Assembly: GCA_904394215.1 (NCBI GenBank)
Contig: CAJFNF010000012.1
Span: forward strand, 1 to 47,588
Length of the DNA: 47,588 nt
Direction: 5' to 3'
Origin: an uncultured Faecalibacterium sp.
GTDB taxonomy: Bacteria; Bacillota; Clostridia; Oscillospirales; Ruminococcaceae
The translations under genes and the position numbers were made by a program. This document shows positions 6,410 to 17,981 of this stretch, piece by piece. Under the pieces are notes generated by a model. The model was not told where the DNA came from. It worked only from the letters and a program-made list of their open reading frames with translations, and did not search any database. Position 1 is the stretch's first letter. Each line of letters starts with the position of its first letter.

Positions 6410-8311
6410 ATGGCGCAGAAACATAACAGAAAACTGCATATTCTGAACATTCTTCGAGAGAACTCCTACACAACGTCGGACCAGCTGGCCGGAATTCTGG
6501 GTGTTTCTGACAAGACGGCAATGGCCCAAGTGCGCCTGGTTTCCCGGGAAGGGGAGAAAAACGGATTTCGGATCGAGTCCAAGAGGGGATACGGCTATAC
6601 CCTGAAAATTACGGATGAGCAACGCTTTCAAACATATATGCAAGGGAAAATGGCCGAGCAGAAAGGGCTGGACCAAACCCTGGAGGAAAGGGTCTACTAT
6701 GTGGCGCTGCTAATCCTGAATCAGGAGAGCTATATCAAGTGGGATGAGGTCTGCGACAGGCTGTATATTTCCAAATCAACCCTGAACCTCATCATGCGCC
6801 AGGTCAAAAAGTTATATCTCCAATACGGACTGACCATACATGGCAAACCTTATTACGGTGTAAAGGTGGAGGGAGGAGAACTGGATTGCCGCAGGTGCTT
6901 CGCATGCTGCCTGCAGAATTGCAGGACCTACGCCGATCTGATCTTTACCCCGGAAGACAAGGTCGCTGTTGAAGAGGCCCTCAGCAAAGCGTTTGTGAAT
7001 GCCAGTTTTGATCTGACCGAAATTTCCAGGACATCACTGGTGGAATACCTGATGATTGCGGTGGTGCGTATACGCCAGAACAGGTGGCTGACGGGCAAAG
7101 CAAAGGATCCGGATCAACTGGACACTGAATATGGGGAGCTGGCCCGGAAGATTGCCGTGGGGCTGGAAAACCGGTTCTCGATCCTGTTTTCGGAGGCGGA
7201 AATTGACTATATAGCGGTGCAGCTGTCCTGCAAGCAGAAACTGAAGCGCTTCGGCACCCACAACATGGTGCTCAACGGGCAGACGCAGGATTTGGCCATG
7301 GACATGATCAACCGGATTGCAGAGCTGTTCCAGATTGATTTCTCGGCGGATCTGGAGCTCAAAGTCAACCTCTGCTCTCATCTGGTGCCTCTTTTGAATC
7401 GGCTCGCGTACAATTTCTGGGATGAAAACCCCTTTAAAATGGACATTCGCCGGGAATACCCCTTTGCCTACGAAATGGCAACAGTGGCAGTGAGCGTCAT
7501 CTATGAACAATACCGGAAAAAGGTAAATGAGGATGAAATTTCTTATCTGGCCACCATTTTTGCTCTGGCGCTGGAGCGCAGGAAAAAACAGAAAAAGAAG
7601 AACGTCCTGCTGGTATGTGACCATGGCCAGGGGACAACAGAGCTTCTTAAGCTGCGGCTGGAAGAAGAGTTTAAGGACACCATAGGCAGAATCCGCTCCT
7701 GTACTTCCGGCGAGCTGGAAGGAATCAACTATCTGAACATCGACTATGTGTTTACTACAGTTGAGATTCAGAACCAGATCCCGGTTCCCATTCTGGAGCT
7801 TTCCCCGCTGTTGACCCGGGCCGACATGAAGGAACTCAAGCGACGCCTCCAACAGAACAAAGAGCTGCGCTTGGACCGCTACTTCTGCAAGGATTTGTTC
7901 CTGCCGTCCATCTGTCTGGAAAGCAAGGAACAGGTGTTGAAACAGATGTGTGACCAAATTGTCGCGCTGGGATATGATTCGGCAGACCTGTTTGACCGGG
8001 TGATGGAGCGAGAAAAGTATGGCCAGACCACTTACAGCCACTGTGTCGCCATTCCGCATCCCATCCGCCGCCAGGCGGACCGGCATTATGTGTGCGTTGG
8101 CATTTTGGAAAAACCCATCCTTTGGGACAAACAGGAGATTGGGCTGGTATTCCTGTTTTCACTGGCCAAGTCGGCAGATTTGGATGCCTTTTACAAGGCG
8201 ATGGGAGAAGTGCTGACCTCTCCGAATCTGGTCCGTGAGCTGACAGGCATGAAAAACTACGATGACTTTATCAAGTACATCGAGAATTTGTTGAAACAAA
8301 GCGAGGAGTAA
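6410..8311 (+). CDS. PRD-containing PTS-regulated transcriptional activator (LicR/ManR type)
   Basis: A 633-residue regulator: N-terminal HTH_11 domain (residues 1-65, TTSDQLAGILGVSDKTAMAQ), a second HTH-like region (about 90-150), two PRD domains (about 170-400), an EIIB-like domain with the P-loop VCDHGQGTTELLK (about 400-490), and a C-terminal EIIA(Fru/Mtl)-like domain with SHCVAIPHP around residue 545. PRD and EII domains are phosphorylated by HPr or partner EIIs, so activity follows sugar transport and catabolite status. It heads a five-gene operon (EIIA starts 2 bases after its stop) and so probably activates its own PTS. Start 6410 has GAGGAAAAAGG upstream. Length is normal for the family. 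Confidence 0.9.
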   Translation: MAQKHNRKLHILNILRENSYTTSDQLAGILGVSDKTAMAQVRLVSREGEKNGFRIESKRGYGYTLKITDEQRFQTYMQGKMAEQKGLDQTLEERVYYVALLILNQESYIKWDEVCDRLYISKSTLNLIMRQVKKLYLQYGLTIHGKPYYGVKVEGGELDCRRCFACCLQNCRTYADLIFTPEDKVAVEEALSKAFVNASFDLTEISRTSLVEYLMIAVVRIRQNRWLTGKAKDPDQLDTEYGELARKIAVGLENRFSILFSEAEIDYIAVQLSCKQKLKRFGTHNMVLNGQTQDLAMDMINRIAELFQIDFSADLELKVNLCSHLVPLLNRLAYNFWDENPFKMDIRREYPFAYEMATVAVSVIYEQYRKKVNEDEISYLATIFALALERRKKQKKKNVLLVCDHGQGTTELLKLRLEEEFKDTIGRIRSCTSGELEGINYLNIDYVFTTVEIQNQIPVPILELSPLLTRADMKELKRRLQQNKELRLDRYFCKDLFLPSICLESKEQVLKQMCDQIVALGYDSADLFDRVMEREKYGQTTYSHCVAIPHPIRRQADRHYVCVGILEKPILWDKQEIGLVFLFSLAKSADLDAFYKAMGEVLTSPNLVRELTGMKNYDDFIKYIENLLKQSEE

Positions 8312-8313
8312 AA

Positions 8314-8637
8314 ATGGATATTGAACAGATTATGGAGCTCATTCTTCATGCGGGCAATTCGGAGTCGGCTTCCCTGATGTCCATCGAAGCGGCCCGGGAA
8401 TTTAACTTTGAGGAGGCGATGGCACAGAATGAGATCGCCAGACAGGAGCTGAAAGAGGCCCACAACGAGCAGACCGCCTTTCTGCAGCGGCAGGCCCTGG
8501 GCGACCACATCGAGATGGACATCTATATGACCCATGCACAGGATCACTTTGCAATGGCAAGTGTTCTGAAGAATTTTTCAGATGAGATGATCAACGTTTA
8601 CAAGCTCATTCAGGAATTAAAGGAGGAACGAAAATGA
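8314..8637 (+). CDS. PTS lactose/cellobiose-specific EIIA component
   Basis: A 107-residue all-helical protein of the Lac/Chb IIA family. 'MTHAQDHFAMA' near residue 72 contains the phospho-accepting histidine region, and the N-terminus 'LILHAGNSESASLMSIEAA' is characteristic. It takes phosphate from HPr and passes it to the EIIB encoded next, in the cytoplasm. The start is 2 bases after the regulator's stop and the stop overlaps the EIIB start (ATGA, 8634-8637), which indicates translational coupling. Confidence 0.92.
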   Translation: MDIEQIMELILHAGNSESASLMSIEAAREFNFEEAMAQNEIARQELKEAHNEQTAFLQRQALGDHIEMDIYMTHAQDHFAMASVLKNFSDEMINVYKLIQELKEERK

Positions 8638-8945
8638 GAATCATGTTGGCATGTCATGCGGGTATTTCCACCAGTATGCTGGTGGCCAAAATGAAAGAAG
8701 CGGCCGCTGCAGAAGGAAAGGATGACTACAAGATCTGGGCGGTGGAACAGGACCGGATCGAAGAAGAAGTGGGCAACTTTGATATCCTGATGCTGGGGCC
8801 TCAGGTCCGCCACATCATGAAAAAGGTGGAGCGGATTGTAGGCGACAAAGCGCCGGTGGTCGTCATCAATGCGATGGCTTATGGCCGCTGTGATGGAGCC
8901 GCCGCACTGAAACAGGCAGAGGATGTGCTCAGCGGCGCAAAATGA
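8634..8945 (+). CDS. PTS cellobiose-type EIIB component
   Basis: A 103-residue protein of the lactose/cellobiose EIIB family. The N-terminal 'MLACHAGISTSMLV' places the phosphorylated cysteine (Cys7) and its P-loop. It relays phosphate from EIIA to the sugar bound by EIIC. It overlaps the EIIA gene by 4 bases and is followed by the EIIC gene after 33 bases that include AAGGAAAGGA. Confidence 0.93.
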   Translation: MRIMLACHAGISTSMLVAKMKEAAAAEGKDDYKIWAVEQDRIEEEVGNFDILMLGPQVRHIMKKVERIVGDKAPVVVINAMAYGRCDGAAALKQAEDVLSGAK

Positions 8946-8978
8946 TGCTGTCAATCTAAAAAGGAAAGGAAGACGATT

Positions 8979-11769
<2,791 letters not shown>

Positions 11770-11806
11770 TATCCCCGGCAATCTACGTAAATTTTGAACA
11801 GATGGA

Positions 11807-11856
11807 CCCCCTCCCCGGATCGGCTTGAAAAGCTGTCCGAGGAGGGGGCGTTTTTG
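11807..11856 (+). terminator. Terminator of the beta-glucoside PTS operon
   Basis: CCCCCTCCCCGGA (from 11807) pairs with TCCGAGGAGGGGG (11836-11848), followed by CGTTTTTGTT. The 360 bases up to 12133 otherwise hold only the 82-bp repeat and a second hairpin, with no gene. Confidence 0.85.
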
Positions 11857-11882
11857 TTATAAAATAGTCCTGAAGCCGATTA

Positions 11883-11964
11883 TCACCCAAAAGAATGTCG
11901 TCAAGTCCTTTGTATGTGAATTGCTTCCGGGTTTCTAAAATTGCCCTGCACGGTTTTTGCACGG
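11883..11964 (+). repeat. 82-bp repeat, copy 2
   Basis: Ungapped match to 5296-5377 with 7 differences. It lies in the gap between the PTS operon and the sucrose operon and shares the repeated GCACGG words at its end. No open frame longer than about 20 codons runs through it. Confidence 0.75.
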
Positions 11965-12015
11965 TCGGGCTTTTCCAGGAGGATTTTGCATCCTGCGGAA
12001 TTCCATTTGCAACGC

Positions 12016-12067
12016 AGACAGCAAAAGGCCGACAGCCTGTGCTTTTCACACAGACTGCCGGCCTTTC
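12016..12067 (-). terminator. Dispersed hairpin terminator, copy B
   Basis: AAAGGCCGACAG (12024-12035) pairs with CTGCCGGCCTTT (12055-12066) with one mismatch, and a CTGTGC lead-in matches copy A at 2161. It lies between converging transcripts and could serve the minus-strand sucrose operon that ends at 12134. Confidence 0.65.
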
Positions 12068-12133
12068 TTGGGCGCTTATGCTGCACTGAAAGTGAGGCGG
12101 AACCATCCTGCTCAGTGCCCTTTGGTGGCGGCT

Positions 12134-13115
12134 TTATGCGCCGAAGGCTCTGTGCATGGTTTCCTCTACCGTTGTCCGGTCGGGCATCGAGCGGATGGCG
12201 CCCTTTTTGGTGGTGACCAGGTAGGCCGCCGTGTTGGCGAACCGGAGCATCTGGTCCAGATCCTGGACCGTCAGCCCCTCCAGGCCGTGATCCAGCACAA
12301 AGTTCAGGACGCTGGCACAGAAGGTATCCCCTGCACCGGTGGTCTCGATGACGCCGCCCAGGGTGCATCCTGGCTGGAAGGTGTGGAGGCTGCCATAGAA
12401 GGCATAACTGCCTGCCGCGCCCGCTGTCACGTTCAGAAGCCGGATGTTGGGGTATTGGCTATGGAGCAGGGCCGCCCCCTCGGCAAAATCTTCTTTGCCG
12501 GTTATGAACAGCAGCTCGTTGTCGGCGATTTTCAGGATATCGCACTGGCCCAGCCCCCAGGCAATCTGGACCCGGGCTTCATCCAGGCTGTCCCAGAGGG
12601 GCTCCCGGAGGTTGGGATCGAAGGAAATCAGGGCCCCTGCCTCTTTGGCGATCTCAACTGCCTTCCAGGTGGCGGTGCGGCAGGGCTCCCCGGTGAGGGA
12701 AAGGGTGCCAAAGTGGAAGATCCGGCAGTCCTGCAGCAGCGCCTGGTCCAGGTCGGCTGCCGACAGGTTGGCGTCGGCGCCGGGCTTACGATAGAAGCTG
12801 AAGTCCCGGTCGCCCCCCCGGCAGGGTCTGGACAATGGCCAGGGTGGTGTGGATCTCCGGGTCAAACCGGAGGGCCCGGGTGTCGATGCCGGCCTCCTTG
12901 ACCACCTGGGCCAGCTGCTGGCCGAAGCCGTCTTGTCCAACTTTCCCGAGGAAGGCACAGCGCTTGTCCAGCTTCCGCAGCATGGCCAGCACATTGCAGG
13001 GGGCGCCGCCGGGATTTGCCTCAAAGAGGCTGTTTCCCTGCTGGCTGAGACCGTTTTGGGTGAAGTCGATCAGCAGCTCTCCCAGAGCTGCCACATCAAA
13101 GGATTTGTCGCTCAT
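12134..13115 (-). pseudogene. scrK: Fructokinase (PfkB family), frameshifted
   Basis: Two minus frames make one PfkB-family fructokinase of about 326 residues, which would phosphorylate fructose released by the adjacent hydrolase. Frame 1 (13115 to about 12815) begins MSDKSFDVAALGELLIDFTQ with the family's NPGGAPCNVL; frame 2 continues 'DRDFSFYRKPGADANL' and ends with ETTGAGDTFCASVLNF, holding the catalytic Asp. The frames meet at a run of seven C (12813-12819, plus strand): one base fewer would restore TLPGGDRDFSFYRK. This may be a true inactivation, phase variation, or a homopolymer error. The start overlaps the hydrolase stop by 4 bases (ATGA). Confidence 0.85.
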
Positions 13116-14620
13116 GCTTCATCCTCCTGCCCGAAATTCAGGCTGTACTGTTCCACGTCGATGTAGGCGGCGCCTTCCACCACTTCAAAGCTGACAGCGT
13201 CGGCCGACAGCGGGGTGTAAATCACCATGGTGGCCGCCTGTTCGCCGTCGTTGACAAAGACTTCCAGGCTGTAGCGGTCCATGATGATCCGCAGCTTGAT
13301 CTCTCCGTCCCGGGGACGGACCGGGAAATCCCGGACATTCACGATGTCGTAGGGGAAGCCGCTGTGGGTGCGGTCCAGACGAAGGGTGCTGTTGCTGACC
13401 TTATAGCGGATCAGGGTTTCCCGCCGGCCGTCCTTGGCCAGGTGGAGCCGGAAGGCCTGGTAGGAGGCCCGGCCGTTCACCGGGCGAACGGTGACGGTCA
13501 GGTCCATCAGACGGCCCGACACTCCGCTCAGGGTGGTCTCGCTGGTCACCAGCAGGTCTTTGTAGCTGATCTTATGGCCCCGGTATTGCTCCAGCTCCCG
13601 CACCGGGTTTTGGATCAGGCGGCCATTCCGGAGGCTCAGCTCCCGGGGAAGGGTCATCTGGCCGAACCTGCGGCAGCCCTGGGGCTGGCAGCCGCAGGTG
13701 GCCCAGTTCTGCATCCAGGCGATCATAATCCGGCGGCCGTCATAGCTCTCCAGGGTCTGGGGGGCGTAGAAATCGGTGCCGTAGTCGATGGACTGAACCC
13801 GCCCCCGCTCAAACTTCCGGGCAGCTGGGTCATAGCTGCCCAGCAGTGCAATGGAGCCAAACCCTGCATGGAACTCCAGGCCGGCAGCCGTCATTTCCTG
13901 GGGGCTGACCAGCAGTACCTGCTGTCCGTCCAGCGGGAAAAAGTCAGGGCATTCCCACATCCGGCCATACTCGTTGTGGCTTTGGTCCAGGGTGCCGGCA
14001 TAGGTCCAGCGGGTGCCGTCCCGGCTCTCAAACAGCCGGATGGCGCCGCTGCCGTCGGGGGTGCGGTTGCCTGCCACCATGGAGAAGGAACCATCCGGGT
14101 TCTGCCAGACCTTCGGATCACGGAAATCCAGGACGCTGCCGCCTTCCGGCAGATCGCTGCCGTCCAGGATCGGGTTGCCGGGGTATTTCTCGTAGTTCAC
14201 GCCGTCCCCGAAGGCCACGCACTGCTGCTGAAATTCCTCGATCTGCCCATCCGCCCGGCGGGTCTTGTAGACGCCGGTATACACCAGCATCTGCCGGCCG
14301 TCGGGCAGTTCCAGGGCACTGCCCGAAAAACATCCATCCCGGTCGGCCTCGGTATCAGGAGCCATGGCAGCGGGCAGCCGTTCCCAGCGGATGAAATCCC
14401 TGGTTTTTACATGGCCCCAGTGCATCGGCCCCCAGTTGGTGGTGTAGGGATGGTATTGGTAAAACAGGTGGTACTCTCCCTGATAGCAGGAGAAACCATT
14501 GGGATCGTTGATCCATCCTACTGCCCCTGTCACATGGAAGGCCGGACGGTCGGCCTCGGGGATATAGGCTGCATACTGGGTCTCAAAATCGCGTGCGCAC
14601 TGTAATGTCTCACTGATCAT
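13112..14620 (-). CDS. scrB: Sucrose-6-phosphate hydrolase / beta-fructofuranosidase, GH32
   Basis: A 502-residue cytoplasmic GH32 enzyme that splits sucrose, sucrose-6-phosphate or short fructo-oligosaccharides. The nucleophile motif WINDPNGF lies near residue 42, the stabiliser FRDPKVW near residue 169 and the acid/base region MWECPDFF near residue 225. A C-terminal beta-sandwich (from about 350) contains 'LEVFVNDGEQ'. The start at 14620 has GGGAGG 8 bases upstream; the frame also opens further upstream to 14722 but without a binding site. No signal peptide. It sits between a solute-binding protein gene and fructokinase, which points to an ABC-type sucrose or oligofructose uptake operon. 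Confidence 0.9.
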   Translation of the reverse strand: MISETLQCARDFETQYAAYIPEADRPAFHVTGAVGWINDPNGFSCYQGEYHLFYQYHPYTTNWGPMHWGHVKTRDFIRWERLPAAMAPDTEADRDGCFSGSALELPDGRQMLVYTGVYKTRRADGQIEEFQQQCVAFGDGVNYEKYPGNPILDGSDLPEGGSVLDFRDPKVWQNPDGSFSMVAGNRTPDGSGAIRLFESRDGTRWTYAGTLDQSHNEYGRMWECPDFFPLDGQQVLLVSPQEMTAAGLEFHAGFGSIALLGSYDPAARKFERGRVQSIDYGTDFYAPQTLESYDGRRIMIAWMQNWATCGCQPQGCRRFGQMTLPRELSLRNGRLIQNPVRELEQYRGHKISYKDLLVTSETTLSGVSGRLMDLTVTVRPVNGRASYQAFRLHLAKDGRRETLIRYKVSNSTLRLDRTHSGFPYDIVNVRDFPVRPRDGEIKLRIIMDRYSLEVFVNDGEQAATMVIYTPLSADAVSFEVVEGAAYIDVEQYSLNFGQEDEA

Positions 14621-14669
14621 GGAGCGTCCTCCCGGATGATGACTTTCAAATTGTACGCGTCCTCCCTTG

Positions 14670-14699
14670 GCCCTGTCCCGCTGTGCGACGGGACAGGGC
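14670..14699. repeat. 11-bp inverted repeat in the intergenic gap
   Basis: GCCCTGTCCCG (14670-14680) pairs perfectly with CGGGACAGGGC (14689-14699) around an 8-base loop. It lies between the binding-protein gene and scrB and has no T-run, so it may reduce read-through or stabilise an mRNA end rather than terminate. Confidence 0.6.
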
Positions 14700-14742
14700 A
14701 GTGCGGAATGGAAGGAGAACACGGGAAATGGCTTGCGGCTGC

Positions 14743-15294
14743 TTAGGCTTCCTGATAGCGGGCGTAGGCGTCCTGATAGACTTTCAGCAGGTCATCCATG
14801 CCGCAGGTGTCGCTCAGCATCTGCTTGTAGGACTCCCACTCCTCGTCGGTGGGGCCGCCGTCCCGGATCCACAGGCCCTCCTGCTCCGAGACCATGCTCT
14901 CGAAGTCGGATTTGTAGCGGTCGATGGTGTCCAGCTCGTCAATGGTAAAGACGCAGTCCACCGGGTAGACGCTGGTGTCGGTGACCTGGGGCAGCCAGTA
15001 GTCGTACAGGTCGTTCAGGCGCTCGACAGCACGGTCTTCCATGTGGAAGTTTTCTTCGTAGTACTCGGACAGGATCAGCTTGGGACCGGCCACCTCATAC
15101 TCGCCCTTCAGCTCGCCGGCGCTCTTGCCGAACTGGGCCTGGGCCTCCTCATCGGTGATGGAGTTCCAGACGCCGTTCTCGTCCTGGTCGGTGAAGTAGA
15201 CGCCGATGGGGCCGTACTGCAGCTGCATCACGTTCTCGCCGGTGTACCACTGGTCGAAGAACTTCAGCAGGTTGATGGGGCTCTGGCAGACCGA
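14743..15294 (-). pseudogene. Extracellular sugar-binding protein, C-terminal fragment
   Basis: The frame encodes about 180 residues typical of the C-terminal lobe of large ABC solute-binding proteins (LplA/YtcQ-like): LLKFFDQWYTGENVMQLQYG, then 'ERLNDLYDYWLP' and 'YKQMLSDTCGMDDLLKVYQD'. Normal proteins are about 500 residues with a lipoprotein signal; here everything upstream of about 15294 is missing and replaced by the beginning of a plus-strand GH32 fragment. No internal ATG has a plausible binding site. Its place upstream of scrB and scrK suggests it once bound sucrose or oligofructose. The permease genes expected next to it are absent. Confidence 0.75.
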
Positions 15295-16924
15295 GGTGAA
15301 GCTCTACAGCCGGGCCCTCAGCGCCGAAGAAGTGGCGGAAAACTACGCTGCCGTCACGGTGCCCGAGATCCCCTATGAGGAGATCGGCCTCCAGAACATC
15401 CTGACCGATGATGTCCAGAAGCCCCAGTACCACGGCGGGCCCTATCAGTTCTGGATGAACGAGCCCCACGCGCCCCTCTATTATAACGGCGTCTATCATC
15501 TGTTCTTCCAGCAGAATATGCAGGGCAGCTACTGGCGCAACATCGCCTGGGGCCATCTGGTCAGCGACGATATGGTCCACTGGCGGGAGATAGAACAGGC
15601 TGTGGCCCCCACCTATGACACGGTGGTGCCCGACGGCGTGTGGAGCGGCGGCTCCACCCTGGATGCCAACGGGGTCCCGCTCTTGTTTTTCACCGCCGGC
15701 AATGACAGCTTCCGGGATGTGGAGGGCCTGATCTCCAACCAGAACATCGGCGTGGCCTATCCCGCTGATCCCAGCGATCCCAACCTCACCGACTGGGTGA
15801 TCTGCGATGACCTGGCGGTGATCCAGCAGGAAGGCCAGGGCAGGGCCGGGGAATTCCGGGACCCCCACATCTGGAAAGAAGGGGACACCTGGTGCATGGT
15901 GATCTGTTCCGGCAGCACCCAGACTTCCGGCGGCACCGCCCTGCTCTATACCACCGACACCCTGGAACTGCAGGAGGACGGCACGGTGGACATGGACTGG
16001 CAGTACCGCGGCCCGGTGTATGAAATGGAAGATCCCCCCGCCTCCATGGGTACTTCCTGGGAGCTGCCGGTGATCCTGCCGGTCAGCAACCAGGCGGGTA
16101 CGGTGGAGAAATACTTCTTTGTCTTTTCGCCGGCGCCCGCCACCACGGCAGACAACAAAATCTATTATTTCCTGGGTGATTTTGACCTGGAAACCGGGCG
16201 CTTTACCCCCGACGAATCCTTTGGCGGCCAGCCCCGGATTCTGGATTTCGGCGCCAACGTGTTCACCGGCCCCAGCGCCTTTGTGGACCCGGTCAGCGGC
16301 GATGTGGTGATGTTCTCCATCATGCAGGACCAGCGGTCCCCCGCTGAAGAGGGGGCCGCCGGCTGGGCCCACAACGTGGGCCTGGCCCGCAAAATCTACC
16401 TCAATGAGGATGGCTCAGATCTCTGCGTTGCGCCCATCGACGCAATTCAGAGCCTGGAAGACCAGGTCCTGGTGGACGCTGCAGACCTGACCCTGGACCA
16501 GGCCAACGAGCTGCTGGCCGATGTGGATGAGGACATGCTCTACATTGAGGTTGACTTTGTACCGCAGGACGCAGAATCCTTTGGCCTGGCCTTCAAGCAG
16601 AGCGATGGCGGGGACGAAAGCAAATTCACCTATGATGTGGCCAGCGGCAAGCTCACCGGCTCCACCACCAACCGGGGCGAGGGTGCTTCAGCTGTGCCCG
16701 GCAGCGGCCTGCTGCCGTTGCAGGACGGCCGCCTGACCATGCGGGTCTACATCGACCGCTCCCTGGTGGAGGGCTTCTTCAACAACGACAAGGCGCTGAC
16801 ACTGCGCAGCTATCCGGAAGACCCGGCCGCCGCCCAGGGGCTGTCGGTCTTTGCGGAAGGGGACGTGGCCATAGAGCGGCTCTGTGTGGCCACGATGGGG
16901 TCGATTTATGAATCGGCTTCCTGA
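15293..16924 (+). pseudogene. Extracellular LamG-GH32 fructan hydrolase, N-terminally truncated
   Basis: The frame from 15293 begins EVKLYSRALSAEEV, the end of a LamG/concanavalin-like domain, and continues into a GH32 catalytic domain: FWMNEPHAPLYYNGVYHLFF, 'EFRDPHIWKEG', 'TSWELPVIL', and a C-terminal sandwich with 'YIDRSLVEGFFNN'. This fits secreted levanase/inulinase-type enzymes of clostridia, which carry a signal peptide and one or more LamG domains before the GH32 part. All of that is lost at the junction with the minus-strand binding protein. The frame remains open to 15206, but codons before 15293 are antisense of the other gene. The usual nucleophile motif NDPNG reads NEPHA here. Confidence 0.8.
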
Positions 16925-16975
16925 CAGCAGAGATTGAGCAGATCGCTTTTCCGGCAGTCGGACTCAATCAAAAAT

Positions 16976-17016
16976 CCCCCGCACCCGGAAGAAAATTTTC
17001 TCCCCGGGGCGGGGGA
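16976..17016 (-). terminator. GC-rich hairpin after the GH32 fragment
   Basis: CCCCCGCACCCGG (16976-16988) pairs with CCGGGGCGGGGG (about 17004-17015). The T-run lies on the minus strand (ATTTTTGATT), so it would stop leftward transcription coming from the PPC gene. Confidence 0.65.
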
Positions 17017-17072
17017 CGACGCTGCTGGACAGACAGCCCGGTCAGGGCATTCAAATTTATAGACAGGTGCAG

Positions 17073-17128
17073 CAGACAGCAAAAGGCTGACAGCTTGGCG
17101 ATTGACGCAGGCTGTCAGCCTTTTTATT
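17073..17128 (+). terminator. Dispersed hairpin terminator, copy C
   Basis: AAAAGGCTGACAGC (17081-17094) and GCTGTCAGCCTTTT (17111-17124) form a perfect 14-bp stem followed by TATTTTTG. The lead-in AGACAGCAAAAGGC is shared with copies at 2161 and 12016. It separates the converging GH32 and PPC genes and could work in both directions. Confidence 0.8.
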
Positions 17129-17154
17129 TTTGATTGAAAAAGCCAGGAAAACGG

Positions 17155-17583
17155 TCAGTTCAAAAACTCGAACAGATTCAGACCCACCTCGGGGCTGTAG
17201 CGGCGTTCCACAGTGCCGGGCAGGGCGGTGAGAACGAATTCGCCGGTCAGGCTGATGACGCCGCGGTTCAGGTGGCCGCCATGGCACTGGTCCAGCTCAG
17301 GATTGCCCACCACCATGTGAAGATGGAAGTAAGGCTTGCCCTCCATGGTGGTCACAGTGCCGGTGCAGGAAGCGATTTCAAAGTCGCCGGTATAGGTTTT
17401 GGACTGGTAAGCAAATTTTTTCCGGTCGAAGACCCCCAGGGTCACCTCGCCGACTGCGCCAATGCCGTAGAGGGTGCCCAGGGTGATCTGCTCCTTGGTG
17501 CACAGTTCGGCCAGGCTGGCGAGGATTTCCTCGCCGCGGTCAATCCGGATGAAATAGGTGTTTTCAAACTTGCGGTATTCCAT
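17155..17583 (-). CDS. PPC-domain (DUF296) protein
   Basis: A 142-residue protein covering a single PPC/DUF296 domain. It starts 'EYRKFENTYFIRIDRGEEI' and contains 'GTLYGIGAVGEVTLGVFD', 'YFHLHMVVGN' and 'GGHLNRG'. The HxH and following His resemble the trimer metal site of bacterial PPC proteins, whose cellular role is unclear; some are fused to or stand near DNA-binding domains. ATG 17583 is chosen over the longer frame because AAGGAG lies 8 bases upstream. It is transcribed alone, convergent to the GH32 fragment and divergent from the aldarate transporter. Confidence 0.8.
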   Translation of the reverse strand: MEYRKFENTYFIRIDRGEEILASLAELCTKEQITLGTLYGIGAVGEVTLGVFDRKKFAYQSKTYTGDFEIASCTGTVTTMEGKPYFHLHMVVGNPELDQCHGGHLNRGVISLTGEFVLTALPGTVERRYSPEVGLNLFEFLN

Positions 17584-17774
17584 ACGTAATCTCCTTTCCG
17601 CATCTGGAATGGGCTTTGTTTTTTGGAACAATTTTATCATAGCATGAAAGATTTGATGCGGCAAGAAGCTTGGGATACAACATGAATTGCGAAATGAAAC
17701 GCTTGGAATGCGGCTGCAAGAAATTTGGAATGGAAACGGATGCTCGTCAAAAAGATACAATGGATTGCACTTGT

Positions 17775-17821
17775 TTTGGGCATCTTTGTCGATTGCTGAC
17801 AATGAAACAAGCTGATATCAT
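17775..17821 (+). promoter_or_regulatory. Promoter of the aldarate transporter-esterase operon
   Basis: -35 TTGCTG (17793-17798) and extended -10 TGATATCAT (17813-17821) with a 17-base spacer. Thirteen bases before the -35 lies TTTGG, and TCTTTGTCGATTGC (17783-17796) is repeated exactly at 21287-21300 at the same distance from the -10. The 390-base gap 17584-17981 holds no gene that I can support. Confidence 0.65.
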
Positions 17822-17981
17822 AAAGCCATCGATAAAACAACTTTGGCCATGGTTGTCGGTATGTACACAAGCAATTTGGAAAAGGAAAGGAACTGCGGCG
17901 GGCAGGAGCGTCACTCCTTTTGCGGGGGAGACTGCATCGCTGGAGCTTCTGAATCCAAGCGAATTTAGGAGGTATCCCTGG

